Source: Pseudomonadota bacterium
GTDB taxonomy: Bacteria > Pseudomonadota > Gammaproteobacteria > Burkholderiales > Burkholderiaceae_C
Assembly: GCA_018241265.1 (NCBI GenBank)
Contig: JAFEEF010000067.1
Location: 1 to 64,000, forward strand
DNA length: 64,000 nucleotides
Reading direction: 5' to 3'
In this document: piece after piece, positions 49,440 through 57,636 of the stretch
Layout of the letters: each line of letters begins with the position of its first letter
Numbering within the stretch: the first letter of the stretch is position 1
Notes under the pieces: generated by a model
What the model was told of the DNA's origin: nothing
Database searches by the model: none
The model's input: the letters and a program-made list of their open reading frames with translations, nothing else
Translations under genes and position numbers: made by a program

Positions 49440-50000
49440 TCAGTCGGTCATCCAGTCGGACAGCTCGTCGGCGTGCTCCTGCTCCTGGCTCAGGATGCCT
49501 TCGAGTACGCGCCGCGTCGTCGAGTCCTTGTCGCCGATCACCGCGATCATCTGGCTGTAGGTCTCGATCGCGACCCGCTCGGCGATGAGGTTGGCCCGGA
49601 TCATCGCCTTCAGGTCCAGCGTCGGGTCGTAGTCGGCATGGCTGCGCGCGCTCAGCGTGTCCGGGCTGAAGTCCGGTTCGCCGCCGAGCTGCACGATGCG
49701 CTCGGCGAGCTGGTCCGCGTGTGCGGTTTCCTCTTGCGCGTGCACCATGAACTCCTCGGCGATCTTCGGAGACGCCAGCCCGACCGCGGTGAAATGGTGG
49801 CGCTTGTAGCGCAGGATGCAGACGAGCTCGGTCGCCAGCGCATCGTTCAGCAGCTTGATGATGTCCTCGCGCCACGGGCCGTAGCTGGGCGTCACGGCAC
49901 CTTGGTCGAGGCTGCGCTTGGCGGCCTGGATGGCCTGCTCGTCGAGCACGAGCCGGCCGCCGTCCGATCGCGTCGCCTGGGTTGGATTCTTTGCACTCAT
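49440..50000 (-). CDS. Ferritin-like (bacterioferritin-type) protein
   Basis: A 186-residue four-helix protein with the di-iron pattern: Glu in NDALATELVCILRYKRHHF, E...ExxH in EEFMVHAQEETAHADQLAER, Glu in IAERVAIETYSQM, and ExxH in EGILSQEQEHADEL. The N-terminal 40 residues are an extension not found in short bacterioferritins. It may store iron or remove peroxide in the cytoplasm; there is no haem-ligand Met in the usual position that I can identify. It lies 44 bp upstream of the BON gene on the same strand. Confidence 0.85.
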   Translation of the reverse strand: MSAKNPTQATRSDGGRLVLDEQAIQAAKRSLDQGAVTPSYGPWREDIIKLLNDALATELVCILRYKRHHFTAVGLASPKIAEEFMVHAQEETAHADQLAERIVQLGGEPDFSPDTLSARSHADYDPTLDLKAMIRANLIAERVAIETYSQMIAVIGDKDSTTRRVLEGILSQEQEHADELSDWMTD

Positions 50001-50032
50001 GGGTCTGAAGTCCGTTGATGATGTTGAGGGAA

Positions 50033-50209
50033 CTACCGCTTCAGCGCGCCCACGCCCATCAGGGCGAGGACCACGACGCCGATGAACAGCGCCAGGAAGA
50101 TGACGAAGAGCACCTTCGCGATGCCGGCCGCGCCGGCGGCGATGCCGGTGAAGCCGAGCAGGCCGGCGACGATGGAGATCAATGCGAAGAACAGGATCCA
50201 CTTCAACAT
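50033..50209 (-). CDS. DUF1328 small membrane protein (first copy)
   Basis: A 58-residue protein with two membrane helices ([20 protein letters not shown] and [20 protein letters not shown]), matching the YtjA/DUF1328 family. The function is unknown; these proteins are often induced under stress. AGGAG lies 7 nt before the ATG at 50209. A second member lies at 51774 in the same cluster. It precedes the ferritin-like gene by 32 bp. Confidence 0.87.
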   Translation of the reverse strand: MLKWILFFALISIVAGLLGFTGIAAGAAGIAKVLFVIFLALFIGVVVLALMGVGALKR

Positions 50210-50370
50210 TTGCCGCTCCTGGTTGATGGGCGCGCGCAGCGTCGCTGCGGCTTCCGGTGGAATGCGCAAAGTCTATGGAGGGGTCGTCGGCGCAGGGATC
50301 GGAGCGGCGCGCCCGGACCTGTAGGACAGTACCGCGCGGGCCGCGAGTGCGGCCGGCGCGCAGAGGCGCT

Positions 50371-50877
50371 TCACGACTCGGGAGGGCGCGCCGGCGTGCC
50401 GCCGTCGCGGGTGGGTGGACGACCGGTGAAGCTGGCGAGGATGGCGAGCCAGGAGGCCGTCGGTATCGAAGCCACGACACGCGAGACGATTTGCGGCAGC
50501 AGGCCTGCGAACAGGCGCTTGCGGCCGAACCAGCGCCAGGGCTTCAGCCAGGCCAGCGCCACGCCGCCGAGGAACGCCAGCAGGATGAACTGCACCGGCT
50601 TGCGCTGCGCGAGCGGGGCGACGACGGCGCGCGAGGCTTCGCCGGCGATCAGCGCAGCGCTGCGCATCGGATGCCGCCGCCACCACGACTCGATGACTTC
50701 GAGCACCAGCCCGGCGGCGGGGTAGCCGCGCAGCCGCGCCCGCAAGCCCGCGACCAGGCCGCGCGCATCGGCGCGGTCACGCACCGGCGGCGGCCGCATC
50801 GCCTCGCGCATGCGCTCGCGCGAGATCGCCAGCCGTTGGCTGGGCGATAGATCGGACTCGGCGCCGGTCGGGCTCAT
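50371..50877 (-). CDS. Hypothetical membrane protein, 168 aa
   Basis: A 168-residue protein: a hydrophilic Arg-rich N-terminal half (SPSQRLAISRERMREAMRPP), then hydrophobic stretches around residues 98-112 (VQFILLAFLGGVALAWL) and 128-148 (LPQIVSRVVASIPTASWLAI). It overlaps the upstream holin-like gene (ATGA), so both are made together. I do not recognise a family; its partner and setting suggest a membrane-stress role. Confidence 0.7.
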   Translation of the reverse strand: MSPTGAESDLSPSQRLAISRERMREAMRPPPVRDRADARGLVAGLRARLRGYPAAGLVLEVIESWWRRHPMRSAALIAGEASRAVVAPLAQRKPVQFILLAFLGGVALAWLKPWRWFGRKRLFAGLLPQIVSRVVASIPTASWLAILASFTGRPPTRDGGTPARPPES

Positions 50878-51254
50878 GTCGCGCTCACGTCGCGCAGCAT
50901 CACGAGGTCGGCGCGCATCTGCTCGCGCAGCTGCACGAACGACGTGTCGCCCGGCTTGCCGGCACGCGCGATGCAGCCGAGGGCGACGACCAGCGGCGTC
51001 AGCGGCGCGACGACGAGTGCCCACGGCGCATGCATCTCGGAAGGCGGCGTCACGGCCCACAGCATCACGGCGACGCCGGCCAGCACCGCCGAGACGGCCA
51101 CGAGTCCGGCGCCCACGACCTGCAACGCCAGGCGCAGTTTCCACGCCGAAGCGACCTGGCCGAACTCCTCGGCTGCCAGCTCCGCATAGGCCTCGGCATG
51201 CTCCGCCAGGAGGTTGGGGCGGGTCGCGATCAGATGCAGCAGGGGATGGATCAT
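50874..51254 (-). CDS. Phage-holin-like superfamily membrane protein
   Basis: A 126-residue membrane protein with a helical N-terminus (LLAEHAEAYAELAAEEFGQV), two membrane helices (LALQVVGAGLVAVSAVLAGV and ALVVAPLTPLVVALGCIA), and a short amphipathic end. The layout resembles the YqjE/holin-3-6 type proteins that accompany YqjD-like (DUF883) proteins in proteobacteria. A DUF883-like gene lies directly upstream (51374), which supports the call. No phage context exists here, so it is not a lysis protein. Confidence 0.72.
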   Translation of the reverse strand: MIHPLLHLIATRPNLLAEHAEAYAELAAEEFGQVASAWKLRLALQVVGAGLVAVSAVLAGVAVMLWAVTPPSEMHAPWALVVAPLTPLVVALGCIARAGKPGDTSFVQLREQMRADLVMLRDVSAT

Positions 51255-51373
51255 GGTGGCGGCTCGACAAAAAGAGTCATGCGATCGTGCCACGGCCGAT
51301 GCAGGCCGCAGCGCGATCGCATGATGCCTCAGCGGGCGCGGCCCGGCCGCGCGCTGCCGACGTCAGGTGGCAG

Positions 51374-51739
51374 TCAGTCCCGGCGGCTGCGCATCATCAG
51401 GGTCAGCAGGCCCATCAGTGCGGCACCCGTCGCCGCCGCGATCAGCATCGATTTCACCGGCTCGTCCTTCACGTAGCCTATCGTCGCGTCGGACGCGCGC
51501 AGTGCCGATTCGCGCACGTGCTGCGACGTATCGCGCAGCGCCTCGACGCTGCGGCGCGCGGCCGCTTCGGCCTGGGCCGACCAGCGGTCGAGCTTCGGCG
51601 AGGCGGTGTCGCGGATCGTGTCGACGCGGTTCGACAGACGGTCGAGCGCACCGTTCGCGGCGTCCTGCGTGGCGCGGATCGCGGTGTGCGCCGAGTCGGC
51701 GGCCTGATCGACAACATTCGAGGTGGTATGGGTGCTCAT
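51374..51739 (-). CDS. YqjD/ElaB-like (DUF883-type) membrane protein
   Basis: A 121-residue protein with a long amphipathic helix or coiled coil (VVDQAADSAHTAIRATQDAA, then ALDRLSNRVDTIRDTASPKL) and a single C-terminal membrane helix preceded by the family motif YVKDEPVKSMLIAAATGAAL. DUF883 proteins such as YqjD and ElaB sit at the inner membrane and bind ribosomes in stationary phase. It heads the subgroup 51374-50371, which resembles the yqjD-yqjE-yqjK order of enterobacteria. Confidence 0.85.
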   Translation of the reverse strand: MSTHTTSNVVDQAADSAHTAIRATQDAANGALDRLSNRVDTIRDTASPKLDRWSAQAEAAARRSVEALRDTSQHVRESALRASDATIGYVKDEPVKSMLIAAATGAALMGLLTLMMRSRRD

Positions 51740-51773
51740 GGCGGGTCTCCTGTGGAGGTGTGGTTGGATCGGG

Positions 51774-51941
51774 CTAGCTGCCCTTGCGGATCAATCCGAC
51801 GACGAAGCTCGCGACGGCGAGGACCGCGAACAGCACGAACAGGATCTGCGCAATGCTGGCCGCGCCGGCAGCGATGCCGCCGAAGCCCAACACGGCCGCA
51901 ATCAACGCGATGACGAAGAAGACGACGGCGTAGTGCAGCAT
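51774..51941 (-). CDS. DUF1328 small membrane protein (second copy)
   Basis: A 55-residue protein ([40 protein letters not shown], then ...GLIRKGS) from the ATG at 51941 to a TAG ending at 51774. It has the two-helix YtjA/DUF1328 layout with the shared [10 protein letters not shown] turn; the copy at 50033 has [10 protein letters not shown]. Two copies within 2 kb suggest duplication inside one stress cluster. Confidence 0.85.
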   Translation of the reverse strand: MLHYAVVFFVIALIAAVLGFGGIAAGAASIAQILFVLFAVLAVASFVVGLIRKGS

Positions 51942-52088
51942 GGTGGTGTCCTTGGGGTTGGCCGCTGGAGAGCGGATGACCCTAGTGTGCGTGCGGGCGC
52001 AGCAGGGAGCGATAGGGAGCGTCGCCGCGGGCTTGTCGGGCGAGCCTTATGGCCGGCGTAGGACGCGGCTGACGTCCCGTCGCCGACG

Positions 52089-53471
52089 TCAGCCCGCCGC
52101 CAGGGGCGATGCGGCCGCCGGCGCTGTCCGCTCCGGGATCGTCGCCTCGATCGTCGTGCCGCGGCCGGGCGCGGACTGCAGCGTCATGCGGCCGCCTTCG
52201 GCCTCGACGCGGTAGCGCATGCCGAGCAGCCCATGCGCGGCGGCGCGCGGCTGGCTCTGGTCGAAGCCGATGCCATCGTCACGCACCCGCACCCGCACCC
52301 GGCCGCCTTGCGCGCCCAGCGACACTTCGATCGTCTTGGCCTTCGCATACTTGGCGACGTTCGTCAGCGCCTCCTGCACGAGGCGGTAGACGGTCAGCTC
52401 GCCGCTCGGCGCGAGCAGCACCGGCTTCAGGTCCGGCTCGACCTTCACCTCGTACCGGGTGCTGAACTCCTGGATCAGGATATCGAGCGCGGCGACCAGC
52501 CCGAGGTTGGCGAGCGACGACGGCCGCAGATCCTCGATGATGCGGCGTTTCAGCGCGATGCCGCTGTTGAGCGCGTCGTTCAGGTGCGTGATGCGCTCGC
52601 CGACCTCGGGCGTGATCGCCCCGAGCCGCGACTTGAGCCGCGCCACGTCGAGTTTCGCGGCGGTGAGGAGCGCGCCGAGTTCGTCGTGCAGCTCGCGCGC
52701 GAGGCGATTGCGTTCGTCCTCGCGCACGCTCTGCAGGTGGCGCGCGAGTTCGGTGAGCTGCGACGTGCGGCGCTCGACCTCGATCTCGAGCTGATCGCGT
52801 TCGGCCTGCACGACGCGTTGCGCATCGCTGCGGTGGCGCTCCAGGGTAGCGGTCTGGCGCAGGTACATGAAGAGCGCGAGCAGACTGAGCGCCGTCATCG
52901 CGCTGACGCCGATGCGATTGAGCTGCAGCGTCTCGTAGACGCTCTTGCGCTTCTCGAGGATGCGGTCGGTCTCGAGCCGGGTCAGCTGTTCGAGCACGCC
53001 GCGCACCGCGTCCATCTTCTCGCGGCCGATGTCGGTCAGCAGCAGGTTGCGCCAGGCGTCGGCCTTGCCGCTGTCGTAGAGCTGCAGGGTGGTCTGCATC
53101 TCGGAGAGCTTCTGGCCGCTCAGCTCGCGCAGGCTCGCCATCAGCGGTGCCGCGGTCTTGTCGTCGGCGTAGTAGCGCGACAGCTCGCCGAGCGCTTTTT
53201 GAACGCGTCCGAGCGCGTCGGTGTAGGGCTGCAGGTACTCCTGCCGGCCGGTCAGCAAGTAGCCGCGTTCACCGGTTTCGGCATCGATCAGCCCGCGCGA
53301 CAGGTTCTGCAGCCCGATGCGCGCCGTGCCCATCACGCCCAGGCTGTCGAGGGAATCGGAGGCCTGATGGTAGGAGGTCTCGCTGATGAAGAACACCGCC
53401 AGCGCGGTCAGCGCCGCGAGCGGAAACGCGAACGGGCTGCCGCGCAGGCGCGATAGGACGTTCAAACGCAT
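52089..53471 (-). CDS. CHASE3-domain sensor histidine kinase (NarX/UhpB type)
   Basis: A 460-residue membrane kinase. There is a first membrane helix at about 14-31, a periplasmic CHASE3 domain (about 35-190; GLIDAETGERGYLLTGRQEY), a second helix at about 195-213, and a coiled coil. A HisKA_3 dimerisation domain has the phospho-acceptor His in LARELHDELGALLT. The HATPase domain shows the N box VQEALTNVAKYAKA, DDGIGF and GLLGMRYRVE. The signal is unknown. It diverges from its likely partner, the LuxR-type regulator at 53520, across 48 bp, and is adjacent to the stress cluster it may control. Confidence 0.92.
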   Translation of the reverse strand: MRLNVLSRLRGSPFAFPLAALTALAVFFISETSYHQASDSLDSLGVMGTARIGLQNLSRGLIDAETGERGYLLTGRQEYLQPYTDALGRVQKALGELSRYYADDKTAAPLMASLRELSGQKLSEMQTTLQLYDSGKADAWRNLLLTDIGREKMDAVRGVLEQLTRLETDRILEKRKSVYETLQLNRIGVSAMTALSLLALFMYLRQTATLERHRSDAQRVVQAERDQLEIEVERRTSQLTELARHLQSVREDERNRLARELHDELGALLTAAKLDVARLKSRLGAITPEVGERITHLNDALNSGIALKRRIIEDLRPSSLANLGLVAALDILIQEFSTRYEVKVEPDLKPVLLAPSGELTVYRLVQEALTNVAKYAKAKTIEVSLGAQGGRVRVRVRDDGIGFDQSQPRAAAHGLLGMRYRVEAEGGRMTLQSAPGRGTTIEATIPERTAPAAASPLAAG

Positions 53472-53519
53472 GCGTTGCCCCTAAACTTACCCTTCTTACA
53501 ACCAAGGCCTGCGCCCATC

Positions 53520-54152
53520 ATGATCCGTGTCGCCATCGTCGATGACCACGCCATTGTGCGTGCGGGGCTGCGCCAGTACCTGTCGGACCAAGTCGATTTG
53601 AAGGTCGTGGGGGAGGCGGCCAACGGACGCGAGGCGCTCGACATCGTCCGGCAGGGCGAACTCGATGTGATGGTGATGGACCTGTCGATGCCCGACCAGA
53701 GCGGCGTCGACGCGCTCGCGGCGATCAAGGCGCGCGCCCCCGACCTGCCGGTGCTGATCCTGTCGGGGTTTCCCGAAGAGCACTACGCGACGACCTTGCT
53801 GCGTCAGGGCGCGTCCGGCTACCTCAACAAGGAATGCGACCCGGAAGAGATCGTCAAGGCGATCCGCACCGTCTACCGCGGCCGCAAGTACATCACCGCG
53901 GGCGTCGCCGAGCGGCTGGCCGACACGCTGAGCGGCGGCATCGACAAGCTGTCTCACGAGAGCCTCTCCGAACGCGAGTTCCAGGTCTTCCTGCGGCTGG
54001 CCAAGGGCGAGACGATAGGCCACATGGCCGACAGCATGGCGCTGAGCGTGAAGACCGTCAGCACCTACCGGACCCGCGTCATGGAGAAGATGGGCCTCGA
54101 ATCGAACAGCGACCTGACCTACTACGCGCTGAAGAACGGGCTGATCCAGTAA
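53520..54152 (+). CDS. LuxR/NarL-family response regulator
   Basis: A 210-residue regulator. The receiver domain (1-120) has acidic residues DD8-9, the phospho-acceptor Asp54 (VMVMDLSMPDQSG), and the Lys in GYLNKECDPEE. The C-terminal helix-turn-helix (about 145-205; LSEREFQVFLRLAKGETIGH, then LSVKTVSTYRTRVMEKMGL) is of the LuxR type. The ATG at 53520 begins directly at the first strand (MIRVAIVDDH). The divergent CHASE3 kinase is the likely partner. It is convergent with a single-domain receiver gene. Confidence 0.92.
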   Translation: MIRVAIVDDHAIVRAGLRQYLSDQVDLKVVGEAANGREALDIVRQGELDVMVMDLSMPDQSGVDALAAIKARAPDLPVLILSGFPEEHYATTLLRQGASGYLNKECDPEEIVKAIRTVYRGRKYITAGVAERLADTLSGGIDKLSHESLSEREFQVFLRLAKGETIGHMADSMALSVKTVSTYRTRVMEKMGLESNSDLTYYALKNGLIQ

Positions 54153-54176
54153 CCGGACGTCCCGGACGAGGACGGT

Positions 54177-54590
54177 TCACGCCGCCGGCCCGAGTTCGGC
54201 GGGCACGGTATCGCCGCCGGCCAGACGGACGCAGTACTGGATCAGGGCATCGATCTCGTTGGACTTGTCGAAGACGCGCGTCGCTCCGAGTTCGGCGCAC
54301 TTGCGCCGCATGTCGGGCGTCGCGTAGTTGCTCAGCACGACGAGCTTGGGTGCGCCCGCGATCTGGCTCACCGTGCGCAGTACGCCGAGGCCGGAGCCCC
54401 CCTTCAGGAAGATGTCGATGATCGCGACGTCGCACGAGCCCGCGTCGCGCGCCAGCCAGCCGACCGCCGACGCCTCGTCCTCGGCCACGCCGACGACCTT
54501 GATCGGCGCGAGCTCCTCGAGCGCGGCCACGAGGTTCTCCCTGATCACCGGGCTGTCTTCGACGATGAACGCTCTGAGAGGGGTCGTCAT
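54177..54590 (-). CDS. Single-domain response regulator (receiver only)
   Basis: A 137-residue receiver domain with no output domain: acidic EDS at 11-13, the phospho-acceptor Asp59 (VAIIDIFLKGGSGL), Ser in VVLSNYA, and Lys in RVFDKSNEID. Such proteins act by phosphotransfer or by binding a partner. The neighbouring kinase/LuxR pair is a plausible partner. An in-frame ATG at 54602 would add four residues; 54590 gives the usual start. Confidence 0.88.
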   Translation of the reverse strand: MTTPLRAFIVEDSPVIRENLVAALEELAPIKVVGVAEDEASAVGWLARDAGSCDVAIIDIFLKGGSGLGVLRTVSQIAGAPKLVVLSNYATPDMRRKCAELGATRVFDKSNEIDALIQYCVRLAGGDTVPAELGPAA

Positions 54591-54839
54591 GGAGGTACGC
54601 ATGGGCCGTTCCGAGGGCGCGGCCGTGGGATGACGAGGCGCGGCGCGCGAGCGGCCGGCAGCACACCGGTACCCCCGCGCAACCATCCCGCCCGCAACCT
54701 CGCAACCCTGCAAACGACGCATCGAGAGTGTGCCGTGGGGAGCCCGACGATGGCTGACCGGCAATGGCGCGGGGGTCTGTCGGACGATTCCTACGCCCTG
54801 CGACGACGTGCCAGGCAGCCGGCTGCGAGAATCGATCGC

Positions 54840-56339
54840 ATGAACATGACCCGCGTCCGTGCGCTGGCTGCCTGCTTCCTGCTGTTCACGGGTGTGCAGG
54901 CGTACGCGGCCGGGCCGCTGCAGGTCGGCTCGAAGCGGTTCACCGAGTCGTACATCCTCGGGGAAATCGTCACCCAGACATTGCAGGGTCAGGGCATTCC
55001 TGCGACGCATCGCCAGGGCCTGGGCAACACCGGCATCCTCGAGCAGGCGCTCGCCAGCGGCGCCATCGACCTCTATCCGGAATACACCGGCACCATCGTT
55101 CGCGAGATCCTGAAGCGCGACGGCAATCCGTCGCTCGACGAGCTCAACGCCTGGCTCGCGCCGCGCCACCTGAAGGTCGCGATTCCGCTCGGCTTCAACG
55201 ACAGCTATGCGTTGGCGGTACCGCAGGCCGTGGCCGACCGGCTCGGGCTGCGCCGCATCTCCGACCTGACGCGCCCGGCGGCAGCCGCGCTCCGGCTCGG
55301 CCTGTCGCACGAGTTCCTGCAGCGCGCCGACGGCTGGCCGGCGTTGAAGGCGGCCTATCGGCTGCCCTTCGCGCCGCCGGCCGGACTCGACCATGGCCTG
55401 GCCTACGACGCGGTGGCGGAAGGCAAGGTCGACCTGATCGACATCTATTCGACCGACGCCAAGGTCGACCGCTACCGGCTCGTCGTGCTCGACGACGACC
55501 TGCACTTCTTCCCGCGCTACGACGCGGTGCTGCTGATGCGCGATGGCGTCGACCCGGCGCCGCTCGCGAAGCTGCAGGGCCGGATCGACAACGCGACGAT
55601 GATCCGCCTGAACGCGCAGGTCGAGCTCGACGGCATGAGCTTCGCCGACGTCGCGCGGCGCTTCCTCGCCGGCGGCGCGGCTGCCGCTGCCGACGGATCG
55701 GGGCGTCGGAGCTTCATCGATCGGCTGTTCGCGCCCGACTTCGCGCGGCTTGCCGTGCAGCATGTGCTGCTGGTGTTCGGTTCGCTCGCGCTGGCGATCG
55801 CAGTCGGCATACCGCTGGGCGTGGTCGCGTGGCGCTGGCGCCGCGCAGCGGGGCCGCTGCTCGGCGCGGTCGGCGTGCTGCAGACCATACCGTCGCTCGC
55901 GCTGCTGGCCGTCTTGATCGCGCTCGTCGGCCGGATCGGCTGGCTGCCGGCGGTGATCGGTCTCTTCCTCTATGCGCTGCTGCCGATCGTGCGCAACACC
56001 CATACCGGGCTGCGCGAGGTGTCCGGCGGCATCGCGCAGGCGGCGCTGTCGCTCGGCCTGACGCCGCGCCAGGCACTGCGCTACGTGCAGCTGCCGCTGG
56101 CGTTGCCGACGATCCTGGCGGGCGTCAAGATCGCGGCCGTCATCAACGTCGGTACCGCGACGATGGCCGCCTTCATCGGCGCCGGCGGCTTCGGCGAGCG
56201 CATCGTCGCCGGGCTGGCGGTGAACGATCGCGAGGCGATGCTTGCCGGGGCCGTGCCGTCGGCCGTGCTGGCGCTGGTCGTGCAGCTGCTGTTCGATCTC
56301 GCCGAGCGCGCATTGCGACGCGGCCAGCCGGCCCCGTGA
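54840..56339 (+). CDS. Osmoprotectant ABC transporter: substrate-binding/permease fusion
   Basis: A 499-residue fusion. After a signal peptide (LAACFLLFTGVQAYAAG), residues about 24-275 form an OpuAC/ProX-like binding domain (LQVGSKRFTESYILGEIVTQ, then GNTGILEQALASGAIDLYPE, with YTGTI). Residues about 295-495 are an OpuBB-type permease with about six membrane helices and the coupling motif (REVSGGIAQAALSLGLTPRQ). Glycine betaine, choline or carnitine are the likely substrates. The domain order is binding protein first. The ATPase that should energise it is not adjacent. The start at 54840 places the signal peptide at the N-terminus. Confidence 0.87.
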   Translation: MNMTRVRALAACFLLFTGVQAYAAGPLQVGSKRFTESYILGEIVTQTLQGQGIPATHRQGLGNTGILEQALASGAIDLYPEYTGTIVREILKRDGNPSLDELNAWLAPRHLKVAIPLGFNDSYALAVPQAVADRLGLRRISDLTRPAAAALRLGLSHEFLQRADGWPALKAAYRLPFAPPAGLDHGLAYDAVAEGKVDLIDIYSTDAKVDRYRLVVLDDDLHFFPRYDAVLLMRDGVDPAPLAKLQGRIDNATMIRLNAQVELDGMSFADVARRFLAGGAAAAADGSGRRSFIDRLFAPDFARLAVQHVLLVFGSLALAIAVGIPLGVVAWRWRRAAGPLLGAVGVLQTIPSLALLAVLIALVGRIGWLPAVIGLFLYALLPIVRNTHTGLREVSGGIAQAALSLGLTPRQALRYVQLPLALPTILAGVKIAAVINVGTATMAAFIGAGGFGERIVAGLAVNDREAMLAGAVPSAVLALVVQLLFDLAERALRRGQPAP

Positions 56340-56364
56340 GGACGGCGGCTGCGACAATCGGCGC

Positions 56365-57636
56365 ATGCCTGGTCCCGATTGGTTGCTGCCCGCGCTGGTC
56401 GGCATCGTTCTGCTGCTGACGCTGTGGATCGCGCTGCGACGACCGGACGACCGCGCCGGGCTCGCGGCGGCCGAGCGGCTCGAGCGCGAGCTGCGCGACG
56501 AGGTCGCGCGCAGCGCCCACGGCACGCGCCAGGCGCTGGTGCAGGCGCTCGCGAGCTTCCAGCAGACGCTGCTCGCGCAGCAGGGCGAGATCGCGCGGAC
56601 CCAGAACGAGCAGCTCCGGCTCCTCTCCGATGCCAACGAGCGCCGCCTGGCCGACGTGCGCGCCACCGTCGAGCAGCGCCTCGTCGCCTTGCAGCAGGGC
56701 AACGAGCAGCGCCTCGAACAGATGCGCGCGACCGTCGACGAGAAGCTGCATGCGACGCTCGAGCAGCGCCTGGGCGAGAGCTTCCGGCAGGTTGCCGAGC
56801 GGCTCGAGCAGGTCCACAGCGGCCTCGGCGAGATGAAGACGCTGGCGCGCGATGTCGGGTCGCTGAGCCGGGTGCTCTCGAACGTCAAGTCGCGCGGCAT
56901 CTACGGCGAGGTGCAGCTCGCCGGGCTGCTCGAGCAGGTGTTCGCGCCCGGCCAGTACGCTGCCAACGTCGAGACCATTCCGAACAGCGGCGCCCGCGTC
57001 GAATATGCGATTCGCTTGCCGGGCCAGCGCGGCGACGGCGCGCCGCTCTGGCTGCCGATCGACGCCAAGTTCCCGCGCGAGGACTACGAGCGCCTGCTCG
57101 ACGCACAGGACGCAGCCGATGCCGCTGCAGCCGAGCAGGCCGGGCGCGCGCTCGAGCAGCGCCTGCGCAGCGAGGCGCGGACGATCCGCGAGAAGTACGT
57201 CGCCCCGCCGCACACGACCGAGTTCGCGATCCTGTTCGTGCCGACCGAAGGCCTCTATGCCGAGGCGCTGCGCCGCCCCGGCCTGGCCGAAGCCTTGCAG
57301 CGCGACCATCGCATCACGCTGGCCGGGCCGACCACCTTGCTGGCCACGCTGACCAGCCTGCAGATGGGCTTCCGGACGCTCGCGCTCGAGCAGCGCTCGG
57401 CCGAGGTCTGGGAGGTGCTCGGCGCGGTCAAGACCGAGTTCTCGAAGTTCGGCCAGGTGCTTGCGAAGACGCGCAAGAAGCTCGACGAGGCGAGCAGCAC
57501 GATCGACCTCGCGCAGACCCGCACGCAGGTGATGAGTCGCCGGCTGCAGGCCGTCGAGGCGCTGCCGCCGGCCGACGCGCGCGCGTTGCTGCCCGCACTC
57601 GACCGAGCCGAAGGCGGGGAGGGAAATGACGGCTGA
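56365..57636 (+). CDS. rmuC: DNA recombination protein RmuC
   Basis: A 423-residue protein. There is an N-terminal membrane helix (LLPALVGIVLLLTLWIAL), a long coiled coil (about 35-165), and the RmuC nuclease-like domain (about 180-390) with SNVKSRGIYGEVQLAGLLEQ, LPIDAKFPREDYERL and TTEFAILFVPTEGLYAEAL. The Asp-Lys of IDAKFP fits a PD-(D/E)XK-like active site. RmuC limits recombination between inverted repeats. It overlaps the MFS gene by 11 bp. Confidence 0.92.
   Translation: MPGPDWLLPALVGIVLLLTLWIALRRPDDRAGLAAAERLERELRDEVARSAHGTRQALVQALASFQQTLLAQQGEIARTQNEQLRLLSDANERRLADVRATVEQRLVALQQGNEQRLEQMRATVDEKLHATLEQRLGESFRQVAERLEQVHSGLGEMKTLARDVGSLSRVLSNVKSRGIYGEVQLAGLLEQVFAPGQYAANVETIPNSGARVEYAIRLPGQRGDGAPLWLPIDAKFPREDYERLLDAQDAADAAAAEQAGRALEQRLRSEARTIREKYVAPPHTTEFAILFVPTEGLYAEALRRPGLAEALQRDHRITLAGPTTLLATLTSLQMGFRTLALEQRSAEVWEVLGAVKTEFSKFGQVLAKTRKKLDEASSTIDLAQTRTQVMSRRLQAVEALPPADARALLPALDRAEGGEGNDG

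Noticed and set aside
50874-51254. A phage lysis holin
   Set aside because: It lies with DUF883-like and DUF1328 genes and far from phage genes; the YqjE-like membrane protein explanation fits better.
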